From: Microglena sp. YARC
Lineage: Eukaryota > Chlorophyta > Chlorophyceae > Chlamydomonadales > Chlamydomonadaceae
Assembly: GCA_022414725.1 (NCBI GenBank)
Contig: CM039462.1
Span: 9,599,384 to 9,663,383, forward strand
Direction of reading: 5' to 3'
DNA length: 64,000 nucleotides
Shown here piece by piece: positions 31,738 through 42,076 of this stretch (positions are counted from its first letter, which is position 1; every line of letters begins with the position of its first letter). The notes below the pieces were generated by a model, which did no database searches, was not told the DNA's origin, and saw nothing but the letters and a program-made list of their open reading frames with translations. Both the position numbers and the translations under genes were made by a program.

Positions 31738-32256
31738 CTTAGCACTCTGGTTTCCAGTGTTGCGGGACAGATCTCTAAGGCCTTTAGGGTGTTCCAGGGC
31801 CTAAGGGAGTTGCATCTGGCAAAGAGGGCAGTGTGTAAGTCCCTCATGTTTGTGTGTCTGGAGACCATGAGGAAGCTGAAAACCCTGCTGCCCCACATGG
31901 AGGACGTGTTTACTAGAGATACAGCTTGGCTAGTGATGGGTTTCTTTGACCTCCTTAGGAGGAGTGAGCTTTTTTGCTCTACTTTTGTCAGTGTAGTCCC
32001 CCCTTCTTTCGGGTCAGGCTTTGTCCTGTTGACTGAAGTCTTTTCTCACTGCTATTGCACACTCTCACCCCAACTGGACATAGATCCAGCCAGGTTTGCC
32101 TTGCACAGCCTCAGACGGGAAGGTATAGTAGCAGCTTGGGCTAATGGGGCAGATCTAGAGACAATTAGAACTCAAGGTAGGTGGATATCAGATGCCATTA
32201 AGGCATATCGGATCCCAGACCCCTCGGTTAAGTTGATCTTTGCCTCCAACCTCTGA
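31738..32256 (+). pseudogene. Tyrosine recombinase (YR) remnant of DIRS-superfamily element
   Basis: The open part runs 31789-32256. It keeps the catalytic landmarks in order: the first Arg in GFFDLLRRSELF (about 31945-31980), the HxxR box in LHSLRREGIVAA (about 32104-32140), GRWISDA (about 32176-32196) and a Tyr in IKAYRIPD just after. The recombinase would integrate a circular DNA intermediate and does not duplicate the target, consistent with the flanks. The N-terminal helical core-binding region is missing or out of frame (upstream stop codons near 31738), and the spacing between the two Arg boxes is short, so I call it a remnant. A Crypton origin was considered, but the split repeats and RNase H-like segment favour PAT/Ngaro. 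Confidence 0.65.
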
Positions 32257-32444
32257 GCCTAGCTTTTCCTTTCCTTCTTCTTCTTTTGATACCCCATCAC
32301 TTAGCCAAGCCTGCTGTCCCGTTACATGCTCCTTACTCCTACACCTTTCCCCCAGTCCCCCTTTACACTCCTTTTCTTTACATGTGGGACTGATTTTATT
32401 ATCCTGAGGGCACGTGTGTGTGAAATTGCAGGGACTCTTGCATA

Positions 32445-32853
32445 TGGTAGTAGCACAAAGACAGACCTGAACAGTCTGGACTTACAAGCTAGATAGTGCA
32501 GTTGACTTTATTTAATGGTAAAAGCTGATAAGACCAGTAAAGCCAGCTAGTGGTGTGATATACCCCCTAATTAAGGGAAATATCACACTCAAAGCTAAAA
32601 CTTTACAAGGCCCAGCATACACCTTAAATATGTCTACTAGCACTTGTACCAATGGGGGCCCCATCCGAAAGATCGCTGGACCTCTCGGGCAGTGTCTCAA
32701 TGTCCAGCAAGCAGGCCCCCCATACTTTGCAAATATAAGTACTGACAATGATGAAGCCTGCATGTGCTTAATTTCCTCAACCCTGAAGGGTAAATTATAT
32801 GTATTGGAAATATGAAAAAGCAACTGTAAGGAATCTGAGTCAACCGTCTGAAT
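32445..32853 (+). repeat. Split repeat B1
   Basis: 409 bp, from tggtagtagcacaaagacag to ccgtctgaat. It joins A2 without a gap, which is the internal B1-A2 junction expected in PAT/Ngaro elements. About six differences from B2 by eye. Confidence 0.85.
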
Positions 32854-33097
32854 GCCGCATTTCCCACACAGTAGTGGGTGAAATGGAGTATTCAGCCGCG
32901 CGACGTAAGATTCCGCAGGACGCATTCATATTTTCAAATACCCGTTAACCCCCGGGCAAAACCAGGAGTAACCACCGCCAGTGTTTTCCCAGCAGTACTG
33001 TCCTGCCCGGTATATAAAATCAAGTGCACAGTCACTGGGGCACTAAATTCTTGGTGCCCCAAGCTGCTGAGCCTTGATCTGAACCAAATTTCGAGTT
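32854..33097 (+). repeat. Split repeat A2
   Basis: 244 bp copy of A1, starting gccgcatttcccacac directly after B1. The identity ends at tttcgagtt, as in A1. Confidence 0.85.
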
Positions 33098-33198
33098 CCC
33101 ACCACCATCCCTCTGTCCACAGGAGTTATATCTTCCAGAAGCTACCTGAGCCTCCCAGGGGAAGTGACTCTGTTATTATTTGACAGTAGCGACTCTAT

Positions 33199-33609
33199 TG
33201 GTAGTAGCACAAAGACAGACCTGAACAGTCTGGACTTACAAGCTAGATAGTGCAGTTGACTTTATTTAATGGTAAAAGCTGATAAGACCAGTTAAGCCAG
33301 CTAGTGGCATGATATACCCCCTAATTAAGGGAAATATCACACTCAAAGCTAAAAAACTTTACAAGGCCCAGCATACACCTTAAATATGACTACTAGCACT
33401 TGTACCAATGGGGGCCCCATCTGAAAGATCGCTGGACCTCTCGGGCAGTGTCTCAATGTCCAGCAAGCAGGCCCCCCATACTTTGCAAATATAAGTACTG
33501 ACAATGATGAAGCCTGCATGTGCTTAATTTCCTCAACCCTGAAGGGTAAATTATATGTATTGGAAATATGAAAAAGCAACTGTAAGGAATCTGAGTCAAC
33601 CGTCTGAAT
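33199..33609 (+). repeat. Split repeat B2
   Basis: 411 bp copy of B1 ending at the right border of the element, ccgtctgaat. A 101-bp spacer (33098-33198) of unknown function separates it from A2. Confidence 0.85.
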
Positions 33610-34285
33610 AATTACTTTGTAAACAGTACAGCAGAACAGTTACTTGGTAAACAGTACAGCAGAACAGTTACTTGGTAAACAGTACAGCAGAACAGTTACT
33701 TGGTAAACAGTACAGCAGAACAGTTACTTGGTAAACAGTACAGCAGAACAGTTACTTGGTAAACAGTACAGCAGAACAGTTACTTGGTAAACAGTGCAGC
33801 AGAACAGTTACTTGGTAAACAGTACAGCAGAACAGTTACTTGGGTAACAGTACAGCAGAACAATTACTTGGTAAACAGTACTGCAGAACAGTTACTTGGT
33901 AAACAGTACAGCAGAACAGTTTCTTGGTAAACAGTACAGCAGAACAGTTACTTGGTAAACAGTACAACAGAACAGTTACTTGGTAAACAATACAGCAGAA
34001 CAGTTACTTGGTAAACAATACAGCAGAACAGTTACTTGGTAAACAGTACAGCAGAACAGTTACTTGGTAAACAGTACAGCAGAACATTTACTTGGTAAAC
34101 AGTACAGCAGAACATTTACTTGGTAAATAGTACAGCAGAACATTTACTTGGTAAACAGTACAGCAGAACAGTTACTTGGTAAACAGACAGCAGAACAGTT
34201 ACTTGGTAAACAGTACAGCAGAACAGTTACTTGGTAAACAGTACAGCAGAACATTTACTTGGTAAACAGTACAGCAGAACAGCCT
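33610..34285. repeat. 28-bp minisatellite, right part
   Basis: About 24 copies of the 28-bp unit, continuing the array at 29461-29738. The first unit has two changes (aattactttg for agttacttgg). Variants such as catttacttgg occur in clusters at 34085-34145. Confidence 0.95.
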
Positions 34286-34289
34286 ATTC

Positions 34290-34950
34290 AAAAGCTTGGG
34301 TCCTGATGAATGTAGAGCCCAAGCGTTTTTTTAGTGTGTGCGTGAGAAACAAAATGTAAGCTCCCTACATAGCCATCACGCTTTTGGTCAAAACCAAGAT
34401 TGAGGTTTCTGTGTGATACTGCGGTGTCCTGCACTTGATAGGCCATCCAAGGGATCAAACATTGTAGCTTGTGTGAGTGTCTGGGTACATAATACCGGTA
34501 TATTATGTATAGAGATAGATAAATCGTTCTCCCTATTACAAGGCGTGAGGGTGAGGGGGCCAGCCTGTTTGCTTGCACTTGGGCCAACCATCAAGGATAG
34601 ACCCACCTAACTCGTCATCAGTATCAGTTTATTATGCATACTGACCCACATACCTCGTCATCACGCCGAAACCTACCTTATCACGCTTATTGTTCAGGCA
34701 ACATCAGCATTCAAGTTGCTGTCTCGCTCCTGCCCTATCTAATTAAACTAACCATCCATGATACATAGATTGTGTGTGTGGGTAAGATCAGGGTTGTTCT
34801 GGGAGACTCCAAATTATGCATCATGAGACCTGCATGAGAATGAACCAATTTCAAAATATGTGTCTGCTGTGCAACGGACCCTCCAAAAGCTGTGTCTTCG
34901 ACGCAATACGCAGCGTGTAGAACAACCCTTGGGAAGATATACAGATGGTC
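34290..34950. other. No recognisable gene
   Basis: Sequence of ordinary complexity. The largest open frame is 99 codons on minus (34288-34587) without a recognised motif. taataccggtatatta at about 34490-34505 is a small near-palindrome. Confidence 0.5.
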
Positions 34951-35890
34951 TCACCTGGCCACCATGCTGAGAGCTTTTGCGCGCTCGCTGCGGTCTGCTC
35001 ATTCATGCCAGCAGAGGATGCTCCTCTTCCAGGTTGAGAGAGTCCAGCAGGGCCCTTCACATGGGATAATCGCCCTTTCTCCCGATCAACTGCAGCATCA
35101 TCACTACCCCCTCTTAGAGGTTCTGTCCTCTTTCCTCCCCTTCCAGGCCAAATGGGTCGCTCATCTGCAGGCAAGCCAGCACCAGCAGGTCAGGGAGCAA
35201 CATGGCTGTCAGTAGGGTTTACTACTTAGACTAGGTACATCAAAACCAGACTAGATAGCAGGCTAGGTATATGAAAATGAGGACGAGAACACTTCCAAAC
35301 CTCTACTGTGTTAAGAAGCGCCAGATGTGGACTATTTAGTTTGCTCCTTTGCTCTTTTGCTTCATAACCGTACCTCAGGACTTGTTTATGCCCTTTTCTT
35401 GGAATCTAAAGAATGGTTGGAAGACCCAAAGCACCACACACACCCGCCCAGACATCCACCCAACCCTACCAACCTACCTGCCCACCCACACTTTCGGATG
35501 TGAGGAGCAGAAGTGTATTGTGTCAACAATGACTTATCTGCATGAAAACATGATTTACGTGGTATATGTATCATGCTCAGTACATCATAGTAGAATAAAT
35601 ATGGCATGGCATACACCAGGAATCCACACGTTGGCACAATATCTACTATCCAGCTGCATACTTACTGAGAGAGGCGCGGAGAACATGCGATGAAGCAGCC
35701 ATACGCCTGTGCAGTATAGGCTGACACCATGACAGGGATGGGATCCTGGAGTGCAGCATCGGCCCTGCTTTTAGCATCAGCTACACGCTCGATTATTGGA
35801 CCTGGGCACATAAAAATCTACTTGTTAGGCCAGACTCATTGTCCTCTGCCGTACAGTGATGCGGATTCTTGAAACATGGTTAGTTAGTTC
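34950..35890 (-). repeat. Diverged duplicate block, copy 1, with signal-peptide-like exon
   Basis: It aligns in order with 54060-55145: tgctgagagcttttg, gtccagcagggcccttc, gcagcatcatcactacccc, gcatctgcaggcaagccagc, ggctgtcagtagggtttact, a (CA)n/acccacc region, then gcatcagct...ggacctgg. On minus, both copies read MLLPDLLVLACLQMSDPF (G for the first D in copy 2), a plausible cleaved signal peptide, near 35205-35150. A second shared exon-like segment (ADAKSRADAALQDPIPVMV) lies near 35740-35800. The protein is not recognised and the frame is not continuous. Confidence 0.5.
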
Positions 35891-37105
35891 AATGATCCCA
35901 CTCCCCTCGTCAGGAGAGGAGTGTCGAGAGCGAGATCCGCTTAGTATGCTCCCTGGGTATCGCACGGGGGGCTTTGGGATAGAAAGACGGTGAGCAGCCC
36001 AGAGTTGGCTGAACAACAATCACATGCAACAATCCAATCCAATCCAATCCTACCGAGAGAGAGGTAGCGAAGGCTGCCAACACGAGTCGCCCCTAGAGGA
36101 TCTGGCCCTCACGGGGTGTATCTGTAGATGCAGATGCAGGAGAGCAAACCGATATCTTCAGGTGCAAAGAAACAGGAATGATCTGTCGAGATGACGCGAA
36201 GCTGCATACGAGCAGAGTAGAAGACGAAACCAGTGCCACCTCTTCAACTATGGCGAAAGGGGTAGCCCCCCGCCCCCGGGTAGCCATATAGTATGGTTTC
36301 ACTTTTACCTACTGGCTATCAGCGAATTTCATCTTCCCTCCTGCATCATAGCAAGTGTTCTTAGGCTCAGTTTAGGTTCAACTTTAATTGCATCTTCTCA
36401 GTCATCTTTATGGCTGAGGCCTGGCTTGGTGGTGGAGCGTGATCGGAACTCAGGTCAGTCCCGAGCTGTTAATCTATTCCCGGTCTGCGAGATTGAAATA
36501 GTAGAAAGCTCACCCAGCAGAAGGATGGCAATGCACCACATCATAAAATCACTTGTATAAGGGCCTAACTGCAACCCATACCCAAGTTGATGAGTCCATC
36601 TCCACATGAAATACCGCATGAAAAAAACATAAATAGGGTTAGACCTCTAACTCCCCAACCAACCTCTCACAAAGACACCAAGAAACCTAACTTGGGGGTG
36701 TAGTCAATATGTTACGTGGTCGTGAGGATTGTGTACGTAGAGTCCTGTCATCATAGTATCCGTATCATTGTAGTCCATCGGCGTCGCATGGCTTGTATTC
36801 ATAGTCATGGTCATGGTCATGGCCATGGTCAGTGGTGGGCCAATGGTACAAGTGAGATTGGTAGTGGGTCGGCATCTCCCGCCGACCTACGGATGCCTAC
36901 TCCCTCCTTATATAGGAGTGACCCCCCCTGATAGGCATGGTCATGGTCTCCAGGAGTTCAAGGCAACAAGACCAGTGCCACATCATCTTCTGAGTGCCTG
37001 CCACAGGGAGTTGAGGACTGATCCAGTATCTCTGCTGGGTCCTCTTTTACCAAGGCTTGCACGGGTGTACCCATCCCTCCTGAGATAGACACCCCAGGAA
37101 AGCAT
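35890..37105. other. No recognisable gene; short local repeats
   Basis: Includes gacggtgagcagcccagag, related to short dispersed repeats at 13398 and 38100; (aatcc)n at 36031-36050; and (catggt)n at 36805-36840. No coding signal beyond short frames. Confidence 0.5.
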
Positions 37106-37344
37106 GATTGTTTCTTACCTTTGATCTGAGGAACTTGGTTGTCAGTTTCCCTACTGGGTTCTCTACTACCGAGGATAGCACTGGTGTACCTGTCCCTCAT
37201 GAGGTAGACAGCCCTGGAGAGGAAGCAAGCACGAGTACTCCTCACCTATCGGGGTCAGGCTTGGATGCCTTGAAGGCTCAGGTTGAGTGGCAGGGGGTGT
37301 ATGTGAGGAAGCTGAAGGAGGAGCCTGAAGGCTTTAACTCATAA
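37105..37344 (+). CDS. Short open frame with weak WHEP-like C-terminus
   Basis: A frame ending in a TAA at 37342 contains FPTGFSTTEDSTGVPVPHEV, a Ser/Thr-rich linker, then LKAQVEWQGVYVRKLKEE. The last part fits the start of a WHEP-TRS helix (V..QG..VR.LK), an RNA-binding module appended to some aminoacyl-tRNA synthetases. The second helix is missing. The first half (ggttctctactaccgaggatagcactggtgtacc) is a diverged repeat of 37038-37075 (ggtcctcttttaccaaggcttgcacgggtgtacc). The start is not defined and this may be a gene fragment. Confidence 0.3.
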
Positions 37345-38760
37345 CCCACTGGTCCCCAAGATAATGGGGCGATATATCTAAACAATAACATCCTTGAAAA
37401 TCCGACACATAATTGGTCCATATCAATCCCCCCCCCCCCCTTCTACCCTTCCACACGCACCTCCCCCCCCATTACCCCCACCCCCACCCCTTCACCCCAC
37501 CCCACAAAAAAAAAAAAAAAAAAAACGACTAGTAGCCTGCTCCTACAGTGACCTGCCCATGTAACAGCTCAAAACTCCTATGTATGGTCATGTACAACAA
37601 ATTTGTACCAGCATCATGAGGATACATATCTTCATGATGTTCAATGTTGGGTAAGCCACGATAGCCTATTTGGCTACCCCTGCAGTCAAGTATGTATGAT
37701 TCAAACTATGGGATCCTAATATATGTATTTTCCCAAATGATTATTTGTTGCAGTGAGTGTTTATTTAATAACTGAACCAGGACTGGACGTTTCTTTTGTT
37801 TGTGACGAATGCAGCCAGATAGAGTGGAATGAATGTAACTAGGTGTATTGCACATTGGTGGAGGACTAGTCACTACTGCCATCCCTGCTTAGATGCTGGT
37901 GTTTGTGGCAGCTAGACCGTAGAGATGAAATGGACCTTCCGGTATCTGCGTCTGCGATGCAACGGACCCTCAAAAATATACGTATGTGACGCAAGATGCA
38001 GCGTCTAGAAACAACCTGATACAGAGATAGACTCTTAGCTTACAACCCGGTGATACCTGATACTTGAACTTGGTTACATGGCTCCAGCCATAAATTGGGC
38101 TGCTCGCCATCTTCGGCAGTAACAGTACCATACCTTATTACAGATACAATCCTCGGACAATCATTCTACATACATGACGACCTTACCCATCATTGAGCCA
38201 GCAACCCATTCATAATTCACCAGTCAAATTGCAGTGTATTGTTACATGTTTTTCCAGCAAACTCTGGGTCGCTCACCGTCTTCCAATTCCAAATCCCCTG
38301 GGTGATACCCACAGAAACCATGAAGTACCATATACTAAGCGGAATAGGCAGACACTCAAATTAGACAGAAGCATGATAAGATACCCCCCCCCCCCCCCCC
38401 CCCCCCCCTCCCCCCCTCCCAAGTCACGTGCGCCATGTTTCACCACCAACATTACCACCACCACCGCCACTACAAGCACACTTACATATGGTAAACCAAG
38501 GACCTTATTGGGCCTGAAGCTTGGAAGGCTTTGTATAGTATGTGGTGGTGCCATACAGTGGGAACTCAGCTACATAGAGTCCCTCAGCTACATACAGTGG
38601 GAACTCGGCTACCTAAGGTCAATGGCAATCACGGCCAGGAGTCAACATGTGATGAAAGAGGTACTAGCCTGCTGGATTTGATGCGAAGGCTTTTTTTGGC
38701 TAGGCATGGCAGCTTGTAGCCAGCTCCATTAGCCAGTCACTGGTTTGAAGTGAGTGGTTG
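37345..38760. other. No recognisable gene; homopolymer tracts
   Basis: 37428-37525 is C-rich followed by about 20 A. A C run lies at 38384-38408 with a ccctcccccctccc tail. Two tandem 25-bp units (cagtgggaactcrgctacat) lie at 38556-38612. The 37940-38110 part has diverged matches to 34835-34945 (ctgcgatgcaacggaccctc). No gene is supported. Confidence 0.5.
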
Positions 38761-38764
38761 TGAT

Positions 38765-38965
38765 CACTGTTTCTTTTTGGGGGCTACGCACGGCAGCTTC
38801 CAGCCAGCTCCATTGACCAGCCACTGGGCCAAGCTTAAATCTGCTAGCTACATTGGAATGCCAGTCATGTCAGCTTCCAGTTGAACTAGCTAGCGTCCAG
38901 TTTGGCCCAGGGACGAGGAAAGAAGCTGCCTAGAAGCTGCTACGCGTACCCAAAAAGAAACAGTG
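38765..38965. mobile_element. Foldback MITE-like element with perfect 17-bp terminal inverted repeats
   Basis: 201 bp. It starts CACTGTTTCTTTTTGGG and ends with the exact complement. Inside are tacgcacggcagcttccagc and its facing relative agaagctgcctagaagctgctacgc, giving a longer imperfect stem of about 45 bp. CACTG ends resemble EnSpm/CACTA elements, but no 3-bp target duplication is evident. A diverged fragment occurs at about 62945-63075. Confidence 0.65.
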
Positions 38966-39177
38966 CCAAGGATACGATCCGTATATACATAGCTACACCA
39001 CTGGATGCACCTGGAATGTGGTGCTTCAATTATGAATGTCAACTCTGCTCACCAACGTCCACCTCAGCTCAAACAATCAGAATACATCATACGTTGCAGA
39101 CATATTTTAAAAACCTCTATGAAGTACCTCCTCATAGGTATCCATGTGGCCCCTGCTGCAGCATACTAAGCAAGTCC

Positions 39178-39373
39178 ACTGTTTTTATTTTTAGGCAAAA
39201 GCAGCAGCTTCTAGGCAGCTCCCTCGACTGACTGGCTATTCAGCCAAAGGTAGTGCGTCTGGAAGCTGAGAGAACCTGATGGCCAGAAATGTTGAAATCT
39301 TGAGGCTTAGGCCAGTGGCTGGCTCAGGAAGCTGCCTAGAAGCTGCTGCTCGTAGCTAAAATAAAAAACTATG
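39178..39373. mobile_element. Foldback MITE-like element, related copy
   Basis: About 196 bp, ends CACTGTTTTTATTTTTAG and an imperfect complement. The inner arms are agcagcagcttctaggcagct and the facing agctgcctagaagctgctgct. It shares the stem core with the 38765 element. The same element, in the same flanking context, is present at 63508-63705, so it predates that duplication. Confidence 0.6.
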
Positions 39374-39478
39374 CCACCCAGCACTTTGGATCCAGACTGG
39401 TACCAATCATGTTCATGGAACCCAGTGTCTAAGTTCTACTTGTCATAATAAGCCTCTCCAGTTTCATCCTACTGCAAA

Positions 39479-40810
39479 TCCAAAAGTTGGGGTCAGGCAG
39501 CTTCGCCTTAGCGACACTTAATCAGGTGGCAGTGAAAGCTTTGTTCTCGATACCCAGCTTGGCAGTTGCCCACATAATTTTGGAACGATCCCGGTAATTA
39601 AAGTCACGCAGTTTCAACTTTGCCACACTCAACCAGGCAGCATTGAAAGCTTTATCCTGAATACCCAGCTTGGCTGCCGCCCACAAACTGTTAGACAGGT
39701 CCTGAGCATTGAAGTTAGATAGCTTTAGCTTAGCCACACTGAGCCAGGTAGCATTGAAAGCGTCATCCTTTATACCCAGCTTGGCTACCGCCCACAAACT
39801 GTTGGAAAGCTCTTGGGCTTTGAAGTCAGGTAGCTTCTGCTTAGCCACACTGAGCCAGGTAGCATTGAAAGCTTCATCCTGGATACCCAGCGTGGCAGCT
39901 GCCCACAAACTGTTGGACAGAGCCTGGGCATTAAAGTCAGATAGATTCTGCTTAGCCACACTGAGCCATGCAGTATTGAAAGCGTCATCCTCGATACCCA
40001 TGGTAGCTGCTGCCCACAAACTGTTGGACAGTTTCTGGACATTAAAGTCAAATAGCTTCAGCTTAGCCACACTAAACCATGCAGCATTAAAAGCGTCATC
40101 TTCAATACCCAGCTTGGCTGATGCATACAAAGCATTGGACAGACCCTGTGAAGTAAACTCAGGCAGCTTTCGCTTAGCCTCACTCAACCATGTAGCAATG
40201 AAAGCTTCATCCTTGATGCCCAGCTTGGCTGTTGACAACAGAGTGCAGGACAGATTTTCAGCGCTGAAGTCAGGCAGCTTCTTAACTGCACACTCAGGTG
40301 AGCCATTCTTGAAGGAAGGGACCATCCAAAGTTATTTCCATCGTCACGAGGGCCCATAAAGTGTTGCTAAGTGCTTGAGGTACACATTTTGGAAGTCTCC
40401 TTGTTGCAGCACCCATCACTTCTTGGACCAGTTCATTGGCCGGTACATGCAGCGTGGCCAGTGCCCACAGAAGATTCGACATGTCATGGGCGTTGAAGCT
40501 AGCCAACTCCTCTTTGGTACGCACCAAGATCCCTTGAACTAAAGCAGGGTTGTCTGGACCTCCTACTTTGGCCAAGGCCCACAACACGCTGGACAGGGCG
40601 CGAGAATCCATATTGTTCAATTCACGCAGGGCCACAACACTCAGATCCTGCATCATCTCTTGTGCCATGGTCACTTAGTTATGCCCATGCAATTTGACTA
40701 CCCTGTTCATTGCAGCAGACACCTTCTGGTAGTCAAAATACCGCCCATGATCCATGAGAACTTGATCCAAGCTGTGCAGATCTGTACATGCCGTGATTCC
40801 CCCCATCAGC
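39479..40810 (-). pseudogene. Octotricopeptide-repeat (OPR) protein gene, interrupted
   Basis: Minus strand. The N-terminal part reads GGITACTDLHSLDQVLMDHG, then the helical repeats start with RALSSVLWALAKVG (40575-40620 region). At least nine 38-residue (114-bp) repeats follow, with the core LSNSLWAAAKLGIQDEAF. OPR proteins are alpha-solenoid RNA-binding factors that mostly act on organelle transcripts in green algae. There are four lesions: a TAA at 40675-40677 in frame with both sides; a frameshift near 40295-40325; a TGA at about 39522 where sister repeats have TGG (ATWLSVAK); and a Ty3/gypsy element inserted at 40811, inside the N-terminal part. A spliced structure could remove some, but not the whole set. 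Adjacent repeats are highly similar in DNA, so the array expanded recently. Confidence 0.75.
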
Positions 40811-41155
40811 TGTAACGGTACAGAACCCTTCACGGGTACTCTGGCCTTCCAGCAAGGCATACGGGTACACCTTACCCGTAAGCCACGTGACGAACGCACA
40901 TGATACAGTACCATACCCATGTACTGCTTCATCTCTCACAACGCACCCGTTGCGTACATAGACACGAGCTACTCGGGACGAACCCTTCTACTCCTTCACG
41001 AAGACGTTCTTCCCGATCAACTCTACATCCCCTACATAGGTAACACCCTACTATTCTGCTAGCTTACACATATCGGCTACACATAAACATACATCACATA
41101 GACTGTTCCGCTAGATTAACCCCCCAGGCTGCTGAGTGCATCCTGAGCTGTTACA
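40811..41155 (+). repeat. 5' LTR
   Basis: 345 bp, TGTAACGGTACAGAACCC ... CCTGAGCTGTTACA. The termini form a 6-bp inverted repeat (TGTAAC/GTTACA). The LTR would supply the promoter and polyadenylation signals; no clear TATA box was picked out. It differs from the 3' LTR at four positions. Confidence 0.95.
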
Positions 41156-41156
41156 C

Positions 41157-41176
41157 TGGTAGCGGAGCTGGTTTCG
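41157..41176 (+). promoter_or_regulatory. Primer binding site, initiator Met tRNA type
   Basis: TGGTAGCGGAGCTGGTTTCG begins one base after the 5' LTR. It closely matches the complement of the 3' end of eukaryotic initiator tRNA-Met (TGGTAGCAGAGGATGGTTTC), apart from one substitution and a short mismatch in the middle. Such tRNAs commonly prime minus-strand synthesis in Ty3/gypsy elements. Confidence 0.7.
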
Positions 41177-41775
41177 TTCCTTAGGGACCTCACGCATACA
41201 CATACGCACGCATACGAATTTTTCTTCGAATTAATCGCACCCGCCAGGACATCCTGTCGGCTTTCTGGCATTTTCGGATCGCTGTTCCTGCTCTTACCTG
41301 TAAGCTTCGAGTACACGTAGCACCTGTTAGGCTCTCGCGGTTAACTGTCCTGTCAGGCTCGACACGCCCTAGGCCGCCTGCTACCTGTCTTGCATGGGCA
41401 TCTTTTCCTAGCCTGCAGACCCCTGTATGGCCTACGCTCTCGATTCTTGCATTCACGTCCTGTCCCTTTGGTCATAGCTTCTAAAGCTCCTTTCCCGAGC
41501 ATCTGGAGCGGGGTTTGATCTATTGGGCAGCATTGGCTCCATTGGCCACCTAGGCCGTACTTGCTTTAATTAGCGTACTTCACGAGCCTGTCCTGCGACT
41601 CTTCCTGCTTGCTGCATCATCTTTTGAGAGGAATTATCAACTCGTTACGCTCGCAAAATTTACTAGTCCCTGTGACAGGTGAATTTGGGCCTCTTGCAGT
41701 TGCGAGTAATTCTCCCTCTCTCGCCTACCACTCATTCCTGTCCAGCCTACTGACTTGTTCTGTTGCCTGTGCAGA

Positions 41776-42043
41776 ATGGCTTCCCACAAATCCACCAAGG
41801 TAACCGACGACGCGGCTGACCAGCCTACGATGTCAGTGGTCGACACCAATCCTGAAGGGATGGGGTCTTCTGACACTGAGCCCGACACTGAGCTCGGTGC
41901 TACGCTGGATGAGTCCGCATCCGCCGAAGCGCGGGCCTCTGTCTCAGTGGGTATGCTGCAACCGCTGGTTGACGGCCTCAATGGTCTGGCGGCACCCTCG
42001 GGTGCCCCGCCCGCTGCCCCGCCTCCGCGCGCGGGTATGGCCC

Positions 42044-42076
<33 letters not shown>

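Larger units (their letters stand above)
29739..33609 (+). mobile_element. PAT/Ngaro-like tyrosine-recombinase retroelement with split direct repeats
   Basis: A 3,871-bp element sits inside the 28-bp minisatellite. The array reads ...cagaac, element, aattactt... with normal phase and no target duplication, as expected for insertion by a tyrosine recombinase. Its repeats are in the order A1 (29739-29979), internal region, B1 (32445-32853), A2 (32854-33097), spacer, B2 (33199-33609). This A1-B1A2-B2 arrangement is the split direct repeat known from PAT, Ngaro and related DIRS-superfamily elements. The interior keeps RNase H-like and YR remnants. At about 2.5 kb it is too short for full gag and RT, and no YxDD motif was seen, so the copy is internally deleted and non-autonomous. 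Confidence 0.75.

Noticed and set aside
31738..32256. Crypton-type DNA transposon as the source of the tyrosine recombinase
   Set aside because: Split repeats and an RNase H-like segment in the same unit favour a DIRS-superfamily retroelement. Not fully excluded.
39709..40359. 216-codon plus-strand frame over the OPR repeats
   Set aside because: Antisense shadow of the 114-bp repeat. The minus frame carries the recognisable LWAxAKLG repeats.
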